From Pseudomonas sp. S35 (GTDB taxonomy: Bacteria; Pseudomonadota; Gammaproteobacteria; Pseudomonadales; Pseudomonadaceae): 64,000 nucleotides of DNA. This document shows, piece after piece, positions 1 through 8,861 of this stretch; position 1 is the first letter of the stretch; the number at the start of each line of letters is the position of its first letter. Location of the stretch: the NCBI RefSeq assembly GCF_009866765.1, contig NZ_CP019431.1:248001-312000 (forward strand), in the 5' to 3' direction. The notes under the pieces are model-generated. The model saw only the letters and a program-made list of their open reading frames with translations. It was not told where the DNA came from and searched no databases. The position numbers were made by a program, and so were the translations under genes.

Positions 1-301
1 AGAACGGCGTGGCCGCGATGGTCAGCGGTACAACCGCCGCCCACACGCCGTAGGTGGTGCCCACGATCAACCGGGTGAACGGGATCAAGGCCACCATCAA
101 AATCAAAAACGGAATCGAGCGGAACAGATTGACGAAGGCCCCCAGCACCCGGTTCAACGCCGGTGCCTGGTAGATGCCGCCCTTGTCACTGGTCACCAGA
201 AACACCGCCAGCGGAATCCCCACCAGCAACGCGATCAGCGACGACACGCCGACCATCAGCAAGGTGTCGATGGCGCCCTGCAATAAACGATCAAACCACA
301 T
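1..301 (-). CDS. metI: Methionine/organosulfur ABC importer permease MetI (3' part beyond window edge)
   Basis: N-terminal ~100 residues of a MetI-type inner-membrane permease; the gene runs off the left edge. It starts [18 protein letters not shown] and has hydrophobic segments typical of the BPD_transp_1 fold, followed by a loop containing [12 protein letters not shown], as in MetI. The ATG at 301 overlaps the end of metN by 11 bases, so the two are translationally coupled. MetI forms the membrane pore energised by MetN and fed by MetQ. Because the operon begins with flavin-dependent desulfonation-type enzymes, the real substrate may be another sulfur compound rather than methionine (inference). 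Confidence 0.9.
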   Translation of the reverse strand, partial: MWFDRLLQGAIDTLLMVGVSSLIALLVGIPLAVFLVTSDKGGIYQAPALNRVLGAFVNLFRSIPFLILMVALIPFTRLIVGTTYGVWAAVVPLTIAATPF

Positions 302-1406
302 AGCCCAGCACCTCCACGTGTTGTGCCCAATTCGCGGCGCGGTTGCGCAGTTCTTCGGCGCTGTGGGGCGAGCCATTCACCGCCAGCAGCAATTGCCCCA
401 AGGCGTGGCCCTGGATGCGTTCCACGCCGCCTTGCAACAAGCGCACGCGCCCGCCGAGGGCGCTGAACAGTGCGGCCAGGTCGGGTTCATCGCTGGCGCC
501 GCCAGTGAGCTGCAAGCGCAGCACCACAGCGGCATCCGCTGATGAGGGCGTGCTGTGCAGACGGCTTTGCAGTTCTTCCGGCAGCCCGTGTTGCAGCGGC
601 GCCAGCAAGGTTTTGCTGACCTCATGCCGAGGGTTGCCAAACACTTCCCACACCGGGCCTTGTTCGACAATGCGCCCGTGCTCCAGCACCACCACGCGGT
701 CGCAGATGTCGCGGATCACCGCCATCTCATGGGTGATCAGCACGATGGTCAGGCCCAGGCGCTGGTTGATCTCGCGCAGCAGGCCGAGGATCGATTGAGT
801 GGTCTCCGGATCCAGCGCCGAGGTGGCTTCGTCGCATAGCAAAATCTGCGGGTCGTGCACCAGCGAGCGGGCGATGCCCACGCGCTGTTTCTGCCCACCG
901 GACAGCTGCGCCGGGTAAGCCTTGTGCTTGTCCTGCAAGCCCACCAGCTCCAGTAACTCACGCACCTTTTGCTCGCGCTGGAGCTTGGGCACGCCGGCCA
1001 CCTTGAGCGGTAACTCGACGTTCTGCCACACGGTCTTGGCCGACATCAGGTTGAAGTGCTGGAAGATCATGCCGATGCGCCGACGCAGCGCCACCAGGTG
1101 GTCTTCGTCGAAATCGCCGATGTCTACCTGATCGATCAGCACGCGCCCGCTGCTCGGTTGCTCCAGGCGGTTGATGGTGCGGATCAACGAGGATTTACCG
1201 GCGCCGCTGCGGCCGATGATGCCGAATACTTCACCGCGCTGGATCGCCAGGTCGATGCCTTGCAGGGCATGCACCGTGCCGTCGTAGGTCTTGCCCAGGT
1301 TGATAAAGCGCACGTGGGCGCGGTTCAGGTCCGGGTGCAACTCGGTCTGCTCGGCGTCCCTGGGCGCTGTGCCCAGGTCGCGCAGTTGGGTGTTGGCGGC
1401 GGTCAT
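291..1406 (-). CDS. metN: Methionine-type ABC importer ATP-binding protein MetN
   Basis: The 371-residue ATPase of a MetNIQ importer. Visible motifs are the Walker A GRSGAGKS (about 65-72), the signature LSGGQ (168-172) and the Walker B ending ILLCDE (188-193). The last ~85 residues fit the NIL regulatory domain that in MetN senses cytoplasmic substrate. An N-terminal extension of ~30 residues precedes the ABC domain, slightly longer than in E. coli MetN (343 residues). Its start overlaps the metQ stop by 4 bases (ATGA) and its end overlaps metI, so metQ-metN-metI is a tightly coupled unit transcribed leftwards. Confidence 0.95.
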   Translation of the reverse strand: MTAANTQLRDLGTAPRDAEQTELHPDLNRAHVRFINLGKTYDGTVHALQGIDLAIQRGEVFGIIGRSGAGKSSLIRTINRLEQPSSGRVLIDQVDIGDFDEDHLVALRRRIGMIFQHFNLMSAKTVWQNVELPLKVAGVPKLQREQKVRELLELVGLQDKHKAYPAQLSGGQKQRVGIARSLVHDPQILLCDEATSALDPETTQSILGLLREINQRLGLTIVLITHEMAVIRDICDRVVVLEHGRIVEQGPVWEVFGNPRHEVSKTLLAPLQHGLPEELQSRLHSTPSSADAAVVLRLQLTGGASDEPDLAALFSALGGRVRLLQGGVERIQGHALGQLLLAVNGSPHSAEELRNRAANWAQHVEVLGYVV

Positions 1407-2218
1407 TTTTTAGCTTCCCAGCCGACTTGGTAGAGCTTGCCCAGGGATTTGTCCAAGGCGGCGCGCACCACCGGCGAGTGCTGGTAGATATCGACGAACT
1501 TGATCACACGCGGGTCGGTTTTACGCTTGGGTTGGATCACGAACTGGATCACGTATTCCGGGTGGTCGAGGCCGTCGAACAGCAGCGCCGACTCCGCATC
1601 GAAGGTCTTGGACAGACGGATATACGCCGGGTAGCCCTGCACCAGGTCGGCATCGTCATAGGCGCGCACCAACTGCACGGCCTCGACTTGCAGGATTTTG
1701 ATTTTCTTCGGGTTGGCGACGATGTCTTCTTCGGTGGCCTTGTAGCCCACGCCTGGCTTGAGGGTGATCAGCCCGGCCTTGGCCAGCAGTTGCAGGCCGC
1801 GCCCGCTGTTGATCGGGTCGTTGGCGATGGCCACGCTGGCGCCTTCGGGCAGTTCGTTGAAGCTTTTGTACTTTTTCGAATACAGCCCGACGTTGTTGAT
1901 GATGCCCGGCGCGTACGGCACCAGGTCAAACCCGGCGGCGGCCTTGGCGTTTTCCAGGAACGGGATGTGCTGGAAGTAGTTCACGTCGATATCGCCGGCC
2001 GCCAGGCTGACGTTGGGCGCGATCCAATCGGTGAATTCCACCAACTCGACGTTGAGGCCCTGCTTGCCGGCTTCGGCGACGGCCGCTTCCAGGGGAATCG
2101 CGAAGGCGGCGGTGGTGCCGACTTTGAGCGGCGCATCGGCGGCGAACACCGCCGAGCTGAACAAACCAAGGGCCAGGGCCAGTGCTTTGACTGGGTAGGA
2201 GAGCAGTATTTTTTTCAT
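1403..2218 (-). CDS. metQ: MetQ/NlpA-family periplasmic substrate-binding protein
   Basis: The 271-residue binding protein of the importer. Residues 1-26 form a signal peptide ending AVFA, followed by the NlpA lipoprotein-family fold (LKVGTTAAF near the start, conserved [10 protein letters not shown]). Unlike E. coli MetQ there is no lipobox cysteine after the signal peptide, so the mature protein should be soluble in the periplasm rather than lipid-anchored. It lies directly downstream of the LLM monooxygenase gene, with a 68-base gap that contains half of a REP-type repeat. Context suggests delivery of methionine or a related organosulfur compound; the substrate is inferred. Confidence 0.92.
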   Translation of the reverse strand: MKKILLSYPVKALALALGLFSSAVFAADAPLKVGTTAAFAIPLEAAVAEAGKQGLNVELVEFTDWIAPNVSLAAGDIDVNYFQHIPFLENAKAAAGFDLVPYAPGIINNVGLYSKKYKSFNELPEGASVAIANDPINSGRGLQLLAKAGLITLKPGVGYKATEEDIVANPKKIKILQVEAVQLVRAYDDADLVQGYPAYIRLSKTFDAESALLFDGLDHPEYVIQFVIQPKRKTDPRVIKFVDIYQHSPVVRAALDKSLGKLYQVGWEAKK

Positions 2219-2263
2219 GGTTAATTTCCAGTCATAAGGTATTTGTACAAACAGTGGAGATCC

Positions 2264-2283
2264 ACCGCCCCTCCCACATTTTT
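2264..2283. repeat. Half REP-type repeat
   Basis: The sequence accgcccctcccacattttt matches one arm of the palindromic repeats found elsewhere in this window (for example 9828-9872). The partner arm is missing, so this is probably a decayed copy. It sits between the monooxygenase gene and metQ, inside the operon. Confidence 0.6.
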
Positions 2284-2286
2284 CAA

Positions 2287-3639
2287 TCAGTGGCGGTAGG
2301 TGGAACCGGTGTGTTGTTCGGGTAGACGGGCGCTGCCTTGGAAGACTTTTTCTCTTAACGTTCCTTGCTCATACGCGGTCTTGTACGACCCGCGCTTCTG
2401 CAGTTGCGGCACCACCAGGTCAATGAAATCCACATAGCTTTCCGGCGTCACAATCCGCGTCAGGTTGAAGCCATCCAACCCGGTCTCACTGATCCACGAC
2501 TCCAGCTCATCCGCCACCTGTTCGGGCGAGCCGACCAAGGTGATATAGCGCCCACCGAGGGCGTGCTGCTCCAGCAATTTGCGCCGGGTCCAGTCGTTGT
2601 TCTGCAGGTTCTTGGTGGCCGACTGGATCGCGTTGCTCTTCACGTACTGGATCGGTTCGTCCAGTTCGTATTCGGCAAAATCAATCGCGGTGGAGGCCGA
2701 GAAATGCGCAACGCCGGCCTCTGCGCTGGCGTAGCTCAGGTACTCGGCGTGCTTGGCCCAGGCCAGCTCTTCGGTAGCGCCAACGATCACGTTGAGGCCC
2801 ATGAACACCTTGATGTCATCCGGATTGCGTCCGGCCTCGACTGCGCTGGCGCGCACCTTGTCCACCTGGACTTTGGTCGACGCCTTGTTCTGCCCGCTGA
2901 TAAACACGCACTCGGCATGGCGCCCGGCGAACAGCAGGCCACGGTCCGAGCTGCCAGCCTGGAACAGCACCGGCGTGCGCTGCGGCGATGGTTCGCACAG
3001 GTGATACCCCTGCACCTGATAGAACTCGCCGTGGTGCTCGACCTTGTGCACCTTGCCCGGCTGCGCGTAGACCCGCTGCGCTGGGTCGTTGATCACCGCG
3101 TCGTCTTCCCAGCTGCCTTCCCAGAGTTTGTAGAGCACCTCCAGGTACTCATCGGCCTGGTCGTAGCGGCGGTCATGCTCGACCTGCTCGGTAAGGCCCA
3201 TCGCCTTGGCGGCGCTGTCGAGGTAGCCAGTGACGATGTTCCAGCCCACCCGGCCACGGCTCAGGTGATCGAGCGTGGACATGCGCCGGGCGAACAGGTA
3301 CGGCGCCTCATACGTGAGGTTGGCGGTAAGGCCGAAGCCCAGGTTTTTGGTGACCGCAGCCATCGCCGAGACCAGCAGCAACGGGTCGTTGACCGGCAGT
3401 TGGATCGACTCCTTGAGCGGTACGTCGATGGAGTGTTGGTAGACGTCGTACACGCCGACGATGTCGGCAATGAACAAACCGTCGAACAGCCCGCGCTCCA
3501 GGGTTTGCGCCAACTCAGTCCAATACTCGATGGTCTTGTACTGGGTGGACGTATCCCGTGGGTGGGTCCACAGGCCGTGGTTGATGTGCCCGATGCAGTT
3601 CATGTTGAAGGCATTGAGCAGGATTTTTTTCTTCGTCAT
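2287..3639 (-). CDS. LLM-class flavin-dependent monooxygenase (NtaA/SnaA/DszA family)
   Basis: A 450-residue TIM-barrel luciferase-like monooxygenase. Diagnostic blocks of the NtaA/SnaA/DszA/DmoA branch are MNCIGHINHGLWTHPRDTS near the N-terminus, RVGWNIVTGYLDSAAKAMG (about 130-150), RYDQADEYLEVLYKLWEGSW, and PVLFQAGSS.RG. The family uses reduced FMN supplied by a separate reductase to oxygenate C-S or C-N bonds. The start codon overlaps the stop of the upstream oxidoreductase by one base (TGATG). No flavin reductase gene lies nearby. Likely role: oxidative release of sulfur from an imported organosulfur compound; the exact substrate cannot be read from sequence. Confidence 0.9.
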   Translation of the reverse strand: MTKKKILLNAFNMNCIGHINHGLWTHPRDTSTQYKTIEYWTELAQTLERGLFDGLFIADIVGVYDVYQHSIDVPLKESIQLPVNDPLLLVSAMAAVTKNLGFGLTANLTYEAPYLFARRMSTLDHLSRGRVGWNIVTGYLDSAAKAMGLTEQVEHDRRYDQADEYLEVLYKLWEGSWEDDAVINDPAQRVYAQPGKVHKVEHHGEFYQVQGYHLCEPSPQRTPVLFQAGSSDRGLLFAGRHAECVFISGQNKASTKVQVDKVRASAVEAGRNPDDIKVFMGLNVIVGATEELAWAKHAEYLSYASAEAGVAHFSASTAIDFAEYELDEPIQYVKSNAIQSATKNLQNNDWTRRKLLEQHALGGRYITLVGSPEQVADELESWISETGLDGFNLTRIVTPESYVDFIDLVVPQLQKRGSYKTAYEQGTLREKVFQGSARLPEQHTGSTYRH

Positions 3640-4832
3640 CAGATGGTCCCCCGCAGTGGCGGGTTTTCATCGTTGAGGTAGTAATTGCCCACGGCGTGGT
3701 ACTTCCAGCGCACCGGGTCGTGCAGGGTGTGCACGCGGGCGTTGCGCCAGTGGCGGTCGAGGCCGTGCTCGGCCAGGGTCGCCTGGCTGCCGGCGAGTTC
3801 GAACAGCGTGCTGCCGGCGGCCAGGGAAATTTCGGTGCTCAAGGCGCGGGCTTCGGCGACGGCAATCGAGGCGGCTGCAACGCTTTGGGCATTGCTGTCG
3901 GCTTGTGCGCGGTCGAGGTATTCGCCTGCGCGTTCCAGCAACGCCTCGGCGGCGTGCAGACGGATGCTCAAGTGGCCGAAGCTCTTGAGAGTCAACGGGT
4001 CTTCAGTCGCTTTGTCGTTGCCGGCGTCGATCCACGGGCGGGTCTTGGTGCGTACAAAGTGCAGCGCATCTTCAAACGCGGCGCGGGCGATACCGGTGTC
4101 GATCGCGGCGTGAAGGATCTGCGCCAGCGGGCCGACCGTCGTCGGGCGTTCAAAGGCGCTCTGGAACGCAATCACATCCTGGGCGGCGACCCACACGTTG
4201 TCGAACACCACCGAGCCGCTGCCGGTGGTGCGCTGGCCAAAGCCGCTCCAGTCGTCGATTACGCTCAGGCCTTCGCTATCGCGCGGTACAAACGCCAGTT
4301 GCTGCACGCCGTGTTCGTCCACCACCGAGGTGGGGATGCGTTGCGCGTAGATCGCACCGGTGGAGTAGAACTTGCGGCCGCTGATGCGAAAACCATCGCC
4401 GTCGCGGGTGATGCGTGTGACGCGGTCATGGGCGGTCTTGGTGCCCAGTTCCGCCAGGGCATTGCCCAAGCGCTGGCCGGCCAGCACTTCGGCGTACAGG
4501 CGTTGTTGCTGCGCCGGGCTGCCGTTCACGCGCAGCACTTCAAGGGCGTAGAAGTGGTTCTGCGGGATCTGGCCCAGGGAGGCGTCGGCCTGGGCGATCA
4601 GGGCGATGACCTTGGCCAGGGTGACGTTGGACACGCCGGCGCCGCCGTACTCCTTGGGCACGCTGATGCCCCACAGGCCGGAGCGCGAGAACACGTCCAG
4701 CTCAGGCAAGGGCAGGCGGCGTTCGCGGTCGCGCAGGATGCTGTCACGGCGAAAGTCTTCGGCCAGGTCGCTGGCGACAATAAGGGCTTGTTCATCGCTG
4801 GTGATAACCGCGACGTGGTGAGAAAGAGTCAT
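3639..4832 (-). CDS. SfnB/DszC-type acyl-CoA-dehydrogenase-fold sulfur acquisition oxidoreductase (copy 1)
   Basis: A 397-residue flavoprotein of the acyl-CoA dehydrogenase fold, in the SfnB/DszC branch that acts with reduced flavin on organosulfur compounds. Typical blocks are GISVPKEYGGAGVSN, IPQNHFYALEVL, SGRKFYSTGA, DDWSGFGQRTTGSGSV and the C-terminal HWRNARVHTLHDPVRWKYHAVG. The start at 4832 (MTLSHHVAVI) was chosen over an upstream in-frame ATG because a GGAG ribosome site precedes it and it begins at the conserved N-terminus. It is a clear paralogue of the next gene upstream, from which it is separated by 26 bases. Confidence 0.88.
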   Translation of the reverse strand: MTLSHHVAVITSDEQALIVASDLAEDFRRDSILRDRERRLPLPELDVFSRSGLWGISVPKEYGGAGVSNVTLAKVIALIAQADASLGQIPQNHFYALEVLRVNGSPAQQQRLYAEVLAGQRLGNALAELGTKTAHDRVTRITRDGDGFRISGRKFYSTGAIYAQRIPTSVVDEHGVQQLAFVPRDSEGLSVIDDWSGFGQRTTGSGSVVFDNVWVAAQDVIAFQSAFERPTTVGPLAQILHAAIDTGIARAAFEDALHFVRTKTRPWIDAGNDKATEDPLTLKSFGHLSIRLHAAEALLERAGEYLDRAQADSNAQSVAAASIAVAEARALSTEISLAAGSTLFELAGSQATLAEHGLDRHWRNARVHTLHDPVRWKYHAVGNYYLNDENPPLRGTI

Positions 4833-4858
4833 GTGTATTTCTCCAGAGGTCTGGTCGG

Positions 4859-6100
4859 TTAAATCCAGGAATGGCGAGCCGGCAAGGTGCCGTTTAGGCG
4901 ATAGGCGCCGACGGCGTGATACTTCCAGCGCACCGGGTCGTGCAGGGTGTGCACGCGGGCGTTGCGCCAATGCCGGTCGAGGTTGAACTCGGCGAGGGTG
5001 GCGCGGCTGCCGGCCAGTTCGAAGAGTTTTTCGCTGACCAGCAACGACACTTCGGTGGTCAGCACTTTGGCCTCGGCCACGGCGATTGAGGCGCGGGCGG
5101 CGGACTGTGCGGTAATCGGTGCAGCGCTGACCTGGTCCAGCACCTGGCCGGCCTTGCGCAGCAGGGCTTCGGCGGCGTGCAGTTCGATCTTCAGCTTGCC
5201 GATATCGGCGATCACGTACAGGTCATCGCTGGCGCGTTCGACCTTGGCGTCGATCCACGGGCGCGAACGCTCGCGAACGAACGCGATGGTGTCATCGAGG
5301 GCGCCACGGGCGATGCCGGCGTCGATGGCCGCCTGGATCAATTGCGACACCGCGCCCTGGATGTTCGGGCTGTCGCCGATGCGCCAGTTGTCGACCACCA
5401 GGTCGGCATCCACCGGCACTTGGTCCAGCAACACTGTGCCGCTGGCGGTGGTGCGTTGGCCGAAGCCGGACCAGTCATCGACGATGCGCAGCCCTTCGGT
5501 GCCACGGCGTACGAATGCCATGACTTGCTTGCCGTCATCGTTCAACGCCTTGACCGCCACCCAATGGGCAAACAGCGCGCCGGTGGAGTAGAACTTCTGG
5601 CCGCTGATCACGTAACCGTCGCCCACGGCGGTGATGCGCGCCTTGAGCTCCAGGGTGTTCTTGGTGCCGCGTTCCGGGCCGCCGTTGCCGATGCGCCAGC
5701 CGTCGAGCACGCTTTGGAACAGCTGCTTTTTCTGGCGCTCGGTGGCCGCACCCTGCAACAGGTGCAGGATGCCGAAATGGTTCTGTGGGATCTGCCCGAG
5801 GGCCGGGTCTGCCGCACTGATGATTGCGAACACGTCGGCCAGGGTGGTGAATGACACCTGTGGGCCGCCGTACTCGCGGGGGATGGAAATACTGCCCAGC
5901 CCGCTGCGGGTGAACTGTTCGAGTTGCGCCCATGGCAGCTTGCGTTGCTGATCACGTGTGGCAGCTTGCAGGCGCGCGGCCTGGGCCAGCGCGTGGGCTG
6001 CGTCAAGCGCCTCGGCGTCGTTGCGCAGCACGGCGGCCGGCAACAGCAGCGGTGCTACGTCCAGATCGCGCTGGGGGGGTGTTAGAGCCAAGTTAGACAT
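4859..6100 (-). CDS. SfnB/DszC-type acyl-CoA-dehydrogenase-fold sulfur acquisition oxidoreductase (copy 2)
   Basis: First gene of the leftward operon, 413 residues, same family as its neighbour; both share DDWSGFGQRTT, IPQNHF and HWRNARVHTLHDPVRWKYHAVG, pointing to an old tandem duplication. The start at 6100 (MSNLALTPPQ) is preceded by GGAGC and is preferred over an ATG 75 bases upstream that would add an arginine-rich stretch foreign to the family. The AT-rich region at 6220-6276 upstream is the likely sulfate-starvation-controlled promoter. Probable role: flavin-dependent oxidation of alkyl sulfones, sulfides or sulfonates; inferred from family and context. Confidence 0.87.
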   Translation of the reverse strand: MSNLALTPPQRDLDVAPLLLPAAVLRNDAEALDAAHALAQAARLQAATRDQQRKLPWAQLEQFTRSGLGSISIPREYGGPQVSFTTLADVFAIISAADPALGQIPQNHFGILHLLQGAATERQKKQLFQSVLDGWRIGNGGPERGTKNTLELKARITAVGDGYVISGQKFYSTGALFAHWVAVKALNDDGKQVMAFVRRGTEGLRIVDDWSGFGQRTTASGTVLLDQVPVDADLVVDNWRIGDSPNIQGAVSQLIQAAIDAGIARGALDDTIAFVRERSRPWIDAKVERASDDLYVIADIGKLKIELHAAEALLRKAGQVLDQVSAAPITAQSAARASIAVAEAKVLTTEVSLLVSEKLFELAGSRATLAEFNLDRHWRNARVHTLHDPVRWKYHAVGAYRLNGTLPARHSWI

Positions 6101-6221
6101 CAGCGCCGCTCCTTGGCTGCACGTAATGCCCTGGCGTTGTGCACCGGGGTAATCCTGACCATACCGACCTCGCATTCAATGAAATGAAAACAGAAAAATC
6201 AAAGATGTCCGGTGGTCCGGT

Positions 6222-6276
6222 GCATATACCCTAAGCTTGTTAAATATTTAAATAAACTAACTTTTGGGAATATGCA
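6222..6276 (-). promoter_or_regulatory. AT-rich upstream region of the sulfur-oxidoreductase/met operon
   Basis: This stretch between the orphan gene at 6288 and the operon start at 6100 is strikingly AT-rich compared with its surroundings and contains a palindromic taaatattta (6241-6250). It also carries ttttgggaatat (6262-6273), which resembles sequences upstream of tcyJ (9805-9815) and tauA (19004-19014). It is a plausible binding region for a sulfur-status LysR regulator such as CysB. No confident -35/-10 pair could be fixed. Confidence 0.4.
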
Positions 6277-6287
6277 TAGAAGGGCCT

Positions 6288-7064
6288 TCACCCAGGTTCA
6301 CAGGGGGAGCCGAAGGGGCGTGGTTGATAGATCTGCGCGGTCGCGGCCGGGCGGCTCGGCGCGCAGGCGGCAATGCGTAATGTGCGGGCCGGCGCCCAGC
6401 GCGAGTTGTTGCCGACGCGATCCAGAATGCAGTACGTCACCTCCAGGCGACTGTCATCACCGGCTTCGACAATCACCGACGAGGGTATCCAGACCTGCAC
6501 CGCCAGGCCCACGGCTTTCGCCCGGATCGGGGGCAGGTCCAGGCGCACATCGCCCCAGCGCAGGGTGATGGCGTCGCCGGCGGTCATGTTCAGGTAGGGC
6601 TCGATGGTCAGTGGAATACCGCGTCGGACCTGGTTTGAGTTGACGCCGTAGCGGCGGATGGTATCGGGCAAGCCGACGGGGGCCAGGTTCTGGTTTTCGT
6701 CGCTGTACAGCGCCGTTGGCTCACCGCCCGGGCAGCGGGTCTTGACCCGTACCGTGGTCACGGGCGAGCGCGCCGGGCTATGGCCGATCTGCATGATCTG
6801 GTAGTGAACCCGTGCCAGGCCGTCCTGTACAAAGCTTTCCGGGACCCGCAAAGGGGTGGGGGTACCGACCTTGCACGCCGTCACCCTGCGTGAGGCGGCA
6901 AAGCAGTTGTTCCAGAACAGCTCGATCAGGTCGCCTTCATCCATGCCGGGGTAAGGTGCGATGTCCACCAGCAGCTGTGCGGCCGCCAGTGCGTTGATGC
7001 CATGCCGATTAGCCTGGGGCAGGCTTGGGGCGGTGAGCATTGCCTCGGTTGCAGTACGCGTCAT
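6288..7064 (-). CDS. Uncharacterised Pseudomonas protein, probably beta-rich
   Basis: A 258-residue protein with an AAGGAG ribosome site before the ATG at 7064. It has no signal peptide, no membrane segment and no recognised catalytic motif. Alternating polar and hydrophobic stretches such as VDIAPYPGMDEGDLIELFWNN and LEVTYCILDRVGNNSRW resemble the repeated beta-sandwich units I associate with large Pseudomonas adhesin-like or insecticidal-like proteins, here as a single free-standing copy. It runs in the same direction as the downstream sulfur operon, but the 187-base AT-rich gap suggests separate transcription. Function unknown. Confidence 0.7.
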   Translation of the reverse strand: MTRTATEAMLTAPSLPQANRHGINALAAAQLLVDIAPYPGMDEGDLIELFWNNCFAASRRVTACKVGTPTPLRVPESFVQDGLARVHYQIMQIGHSPARSPVTTVRVKTRCPGGEPTALYSDENQNLAPVGLPDTIRRYGVNSNQVRRGIPLTIEPYLNMTAGDAITLRWGDVRLDLPPIRAKAVGLAVQVWIPSSVIVEAGDDSRLEVTYCILDRVGNNSRWAPARTLRIAACAPSRPAATAQIYQPRPFGSPCEPG

Positions 7065-7336
7065 ATGTCATCTCCTTGATGCAGCCAGCAGCCATCGTTC
7101 CAGCCCTTTGGCGCGGGTGCGCAAGGGGGCTGAAAGGAACGATTCAGTGAATAGCCGGGATAGGATCCAATCCTCTGGGCCTTAGATAAGAGGGTTGGCC
7201 TGGGGGCGTCAATGGCGGCAAAGGGCTAAACAGCGGGTTCGCGGATATTCAGATGGGTCTGACTGGGCGGGGGATTTTAAGGGGGGATTGCGGGGCTGTT
7301 TTACCCGGTGCGGGCGAGGACTTGCTGTAGGAACAC

Positions 7337-7434
7337 TGAGTGTGGCGAGGGCGCTTGCTCCCGTTGAAGAGCTAAGCGCTGCGCAAAATGCTGGGGCTGC
7401 TGCGCAGCCCAACGGGGCAAGCGCCCTCGCCACA
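7337..7434. repeat. Long inverted repeat (REP-type) in the gap before tcyN
   Basis: Arms gtggcgagggcgcttgctcc near 7338 and ggcaagcgccctcgccac near 7415-7433 pair over about 18 bases. The centre contains a second small palindrome, ggctgctgcgcagcc. The 381-base gap between the orphan gene (7064) and the end of tcyN (7446) holds this element and otherwise nothing I can assign. Because it lies just past the tcyN stop it may end the tcy transcript. Confidence 0.75.
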
Positions 7435-7445
7435 ATCAAGCGGTG

Positions 7446-8192
7446 TTAGTGGGCCAGAAACTTGCTCAGGAACTGCTTGGTTCGTTCTTCCCGCGGGTTG
7501 GCAAACAACGCCTTGGCTTCGCCCTGTTCGACGATCACGCCCTTGTCGAAAAAGATCACTCGGTTGGCCACGTCTCGGGCAAAGCTCATTTCGTGGGTGA
7601 CGATGACCATGGTGCGATTCTCCTCAGCCAGGCTGCGGATGGTCGCCAGCACTTCGCCGACCAGCTCCGGGTCGAGGGCGGAGGTGGGTTCGTCGAACAG
7701 AATCACCTCCGGCTCCATAGCCAACGCACGGGCAATCGCCACGCGCTGTTGCTGGCCACCGGACAGGCGCCGTGGGTAGGCGTCTTCCTTGCCCGCCAGG
7801 CCGACCCTGGCCAGCAGTTGGCGCCCCAAGGCAATAGCGTCTTCGCGCGGCATCTTCTTGACCACGGTGGGGCCTTCGATGACGTTTTCCAGCGCCGTGC
7901 GATGGGGGAACAGGTTGAAGTTCTGGAACACAAAGCCCACGTGTTGGCGCAGGCGTCGCACCAGGCCTTGTTGCTGGTTGAGCGGTTTGCTGCCGTCGAT
8001 CTGGATGTCACCCACCTTGATGCGGCCGCTGGTGGGTTCTTCGAGGAAATTCAGGCAGCGCAGGAAGGTGGTCTTGCCGGAACCGCTGGGGCCGATGATG
8101 GCGACGACTTCGCCTTCCTTGACCTCAAGGTCGATGCCGTTGAGCACCACTTGACCCTTGAATTGTTTGGTCAGTTTTTCAACCACGATCAT
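7446..8192 (-). CDS. tcyN: Cystine/amino-acid ABC importer ATPase TcyN (YecC)
   Basis: A 248-residue polar amino-acid transporter ATPase. Walker A GPSGSGKT is at 34-41, the signature LSGGQ at 143-147 and the Walker [12 protein letters not shown] at about 165-175. It follows tcyL by 3 bases and ends the tcyJ-tcyL-tcyN operon. With DcyD just upstream, the set matches the E. coli fliY(tcyJ)-dcyD-tcyL-tcyN cystine/diaminopimelate uptake locus, which supports cystine as substrate. A related general polar amino-acid specificity cannot be excluded. Confidence 0.92.
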   Translation of the reverse strand: MIVVEKLTKQFKGQVVLNGIDLEVKEGEVVAIIGPSGSGKTTFLRCLNFLEEPTSGRIKVGDIQIDGSKPLNQQQGLVRRLRQHVGFVFQNFNLFPHRTALENVIEGPTVVKKMPREDAIALGRQLLARVGLAGKEDAYPRRLSGGQQQRVAIARALAMEPEVILFDEPTSALDPELVGEVLATIRSLAEENRTMVIVTHEMSFARDVANRVIFFDKGVIVEQGEAKALFANPREERTKQFLSKFLAH

Positions 8193-8195
8193 GCT

Positions 8196-8861
8196 TCAAG
8201 ACTCCAGGTCATGCCGGTTGACCCGGTCTTCCAGACGATTTTGAAAATGCGCCAGGATGCTCGCCAGCACCCAGTAGATCAGGGCGGCGGACAGATACAT
8301 GGTGAAAATTTCGAAGGTGCGCGCCGACACCAGTTGCGCCTGGCGAAACAACTCCGGCACCTGGATGGTGGCAGCCAGCGCCGTGTCCTTGACCAGCGAA
8401 ATAAAGCTGTTGCCCAGCGGCGGCAGCGCGGTGCGCATCGCTTGCGGCAGGATGGCCCGGCGCAGGGTCTGCGCACGGGTCATGCCGATACTGGCAGCGG
8501 CTTCCCACTGGCCACGCTCGATAGACGCGATGGCGGCCCGCAGGATTTCACAGGCGTAGGCCGCCATGTTCAGCGAAAAGCCGATCATGGCGGCCGGGAT
8601 CGGATCCAGCTCGATGCCCACTTGCGGCAAGCCGTAGTAGATCAAGAACAGCTGTACCAGCAAGGGCGTGCCGCGAAAGAACGACACGTAGACGCGGGCG
8701 GTCCAGCTCAACAGCTTGAAGCGCGACAGGCGCATCAAGGCCAGGCCGAAGCCCAGCAGCAAGCCGAAAAACATCCCGCCAAGGCTAAGAATCACCGTGT
8801 AGTACGCGCCCTTGAGCAGAAAGGGCGCGGAGTCCAGCGCGAGTTGGAAACTTGCTTCCAT
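8196..8861 (-). CDS. tcyL: Cystine ABC importer permease TcyL (YecS)
   Basis: A 221-residue permease of the HisM/YecS family with several hydrophobic segments and the conserved EAA-type loop QWEAAASIGMTRAQTLRRAI (about 120-140) that contacts the ATPase. Its ATG overlaps the tcyJ stop by one base (TAATG), and tcyN follows after 3 bases. It forms the inner-membrane channel of the importer. Confidence 0.93.
   Translation of the reverse strand: MEASFQLALDSAPFLLKGAYYTVILSLGGMFFGLLLGFGLALMRLSRFKLLSWTARVYVSFFRGTPLLVQLFLIYYGLPQVGIELDPIPAAMIGFSLNMAAYACEILRAAIASIERGQWEAAASIGMTRAQTLRRAILPQAMRTALPPLGNSFISLVKDTALAATIQVPELFRQAQLVSARTFEIFTMYLSAALIYWVLASILAHFQNRLEDRVNRHDLES

Noticed and set aside
2365..3681. 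438-codon open frame on the plus strand opposite the LLM monooxygenase
   Set aside because: It mirrors a well-conserved enzyme on the other strand. Long antisense frames are common in GC-rich coding DNA; no ribosome site or protein family was seen. The same holds for the long antisense frames opposite tex, pckA, the molybdoenzyme, dctD, betT and the M48 gene.
7195..7449. 84-codon frame in the gap before tcyN
   Set aside because: It runs through the inverted repeat at 7337-7434 and has repeat-derived composition without a ribosome site.
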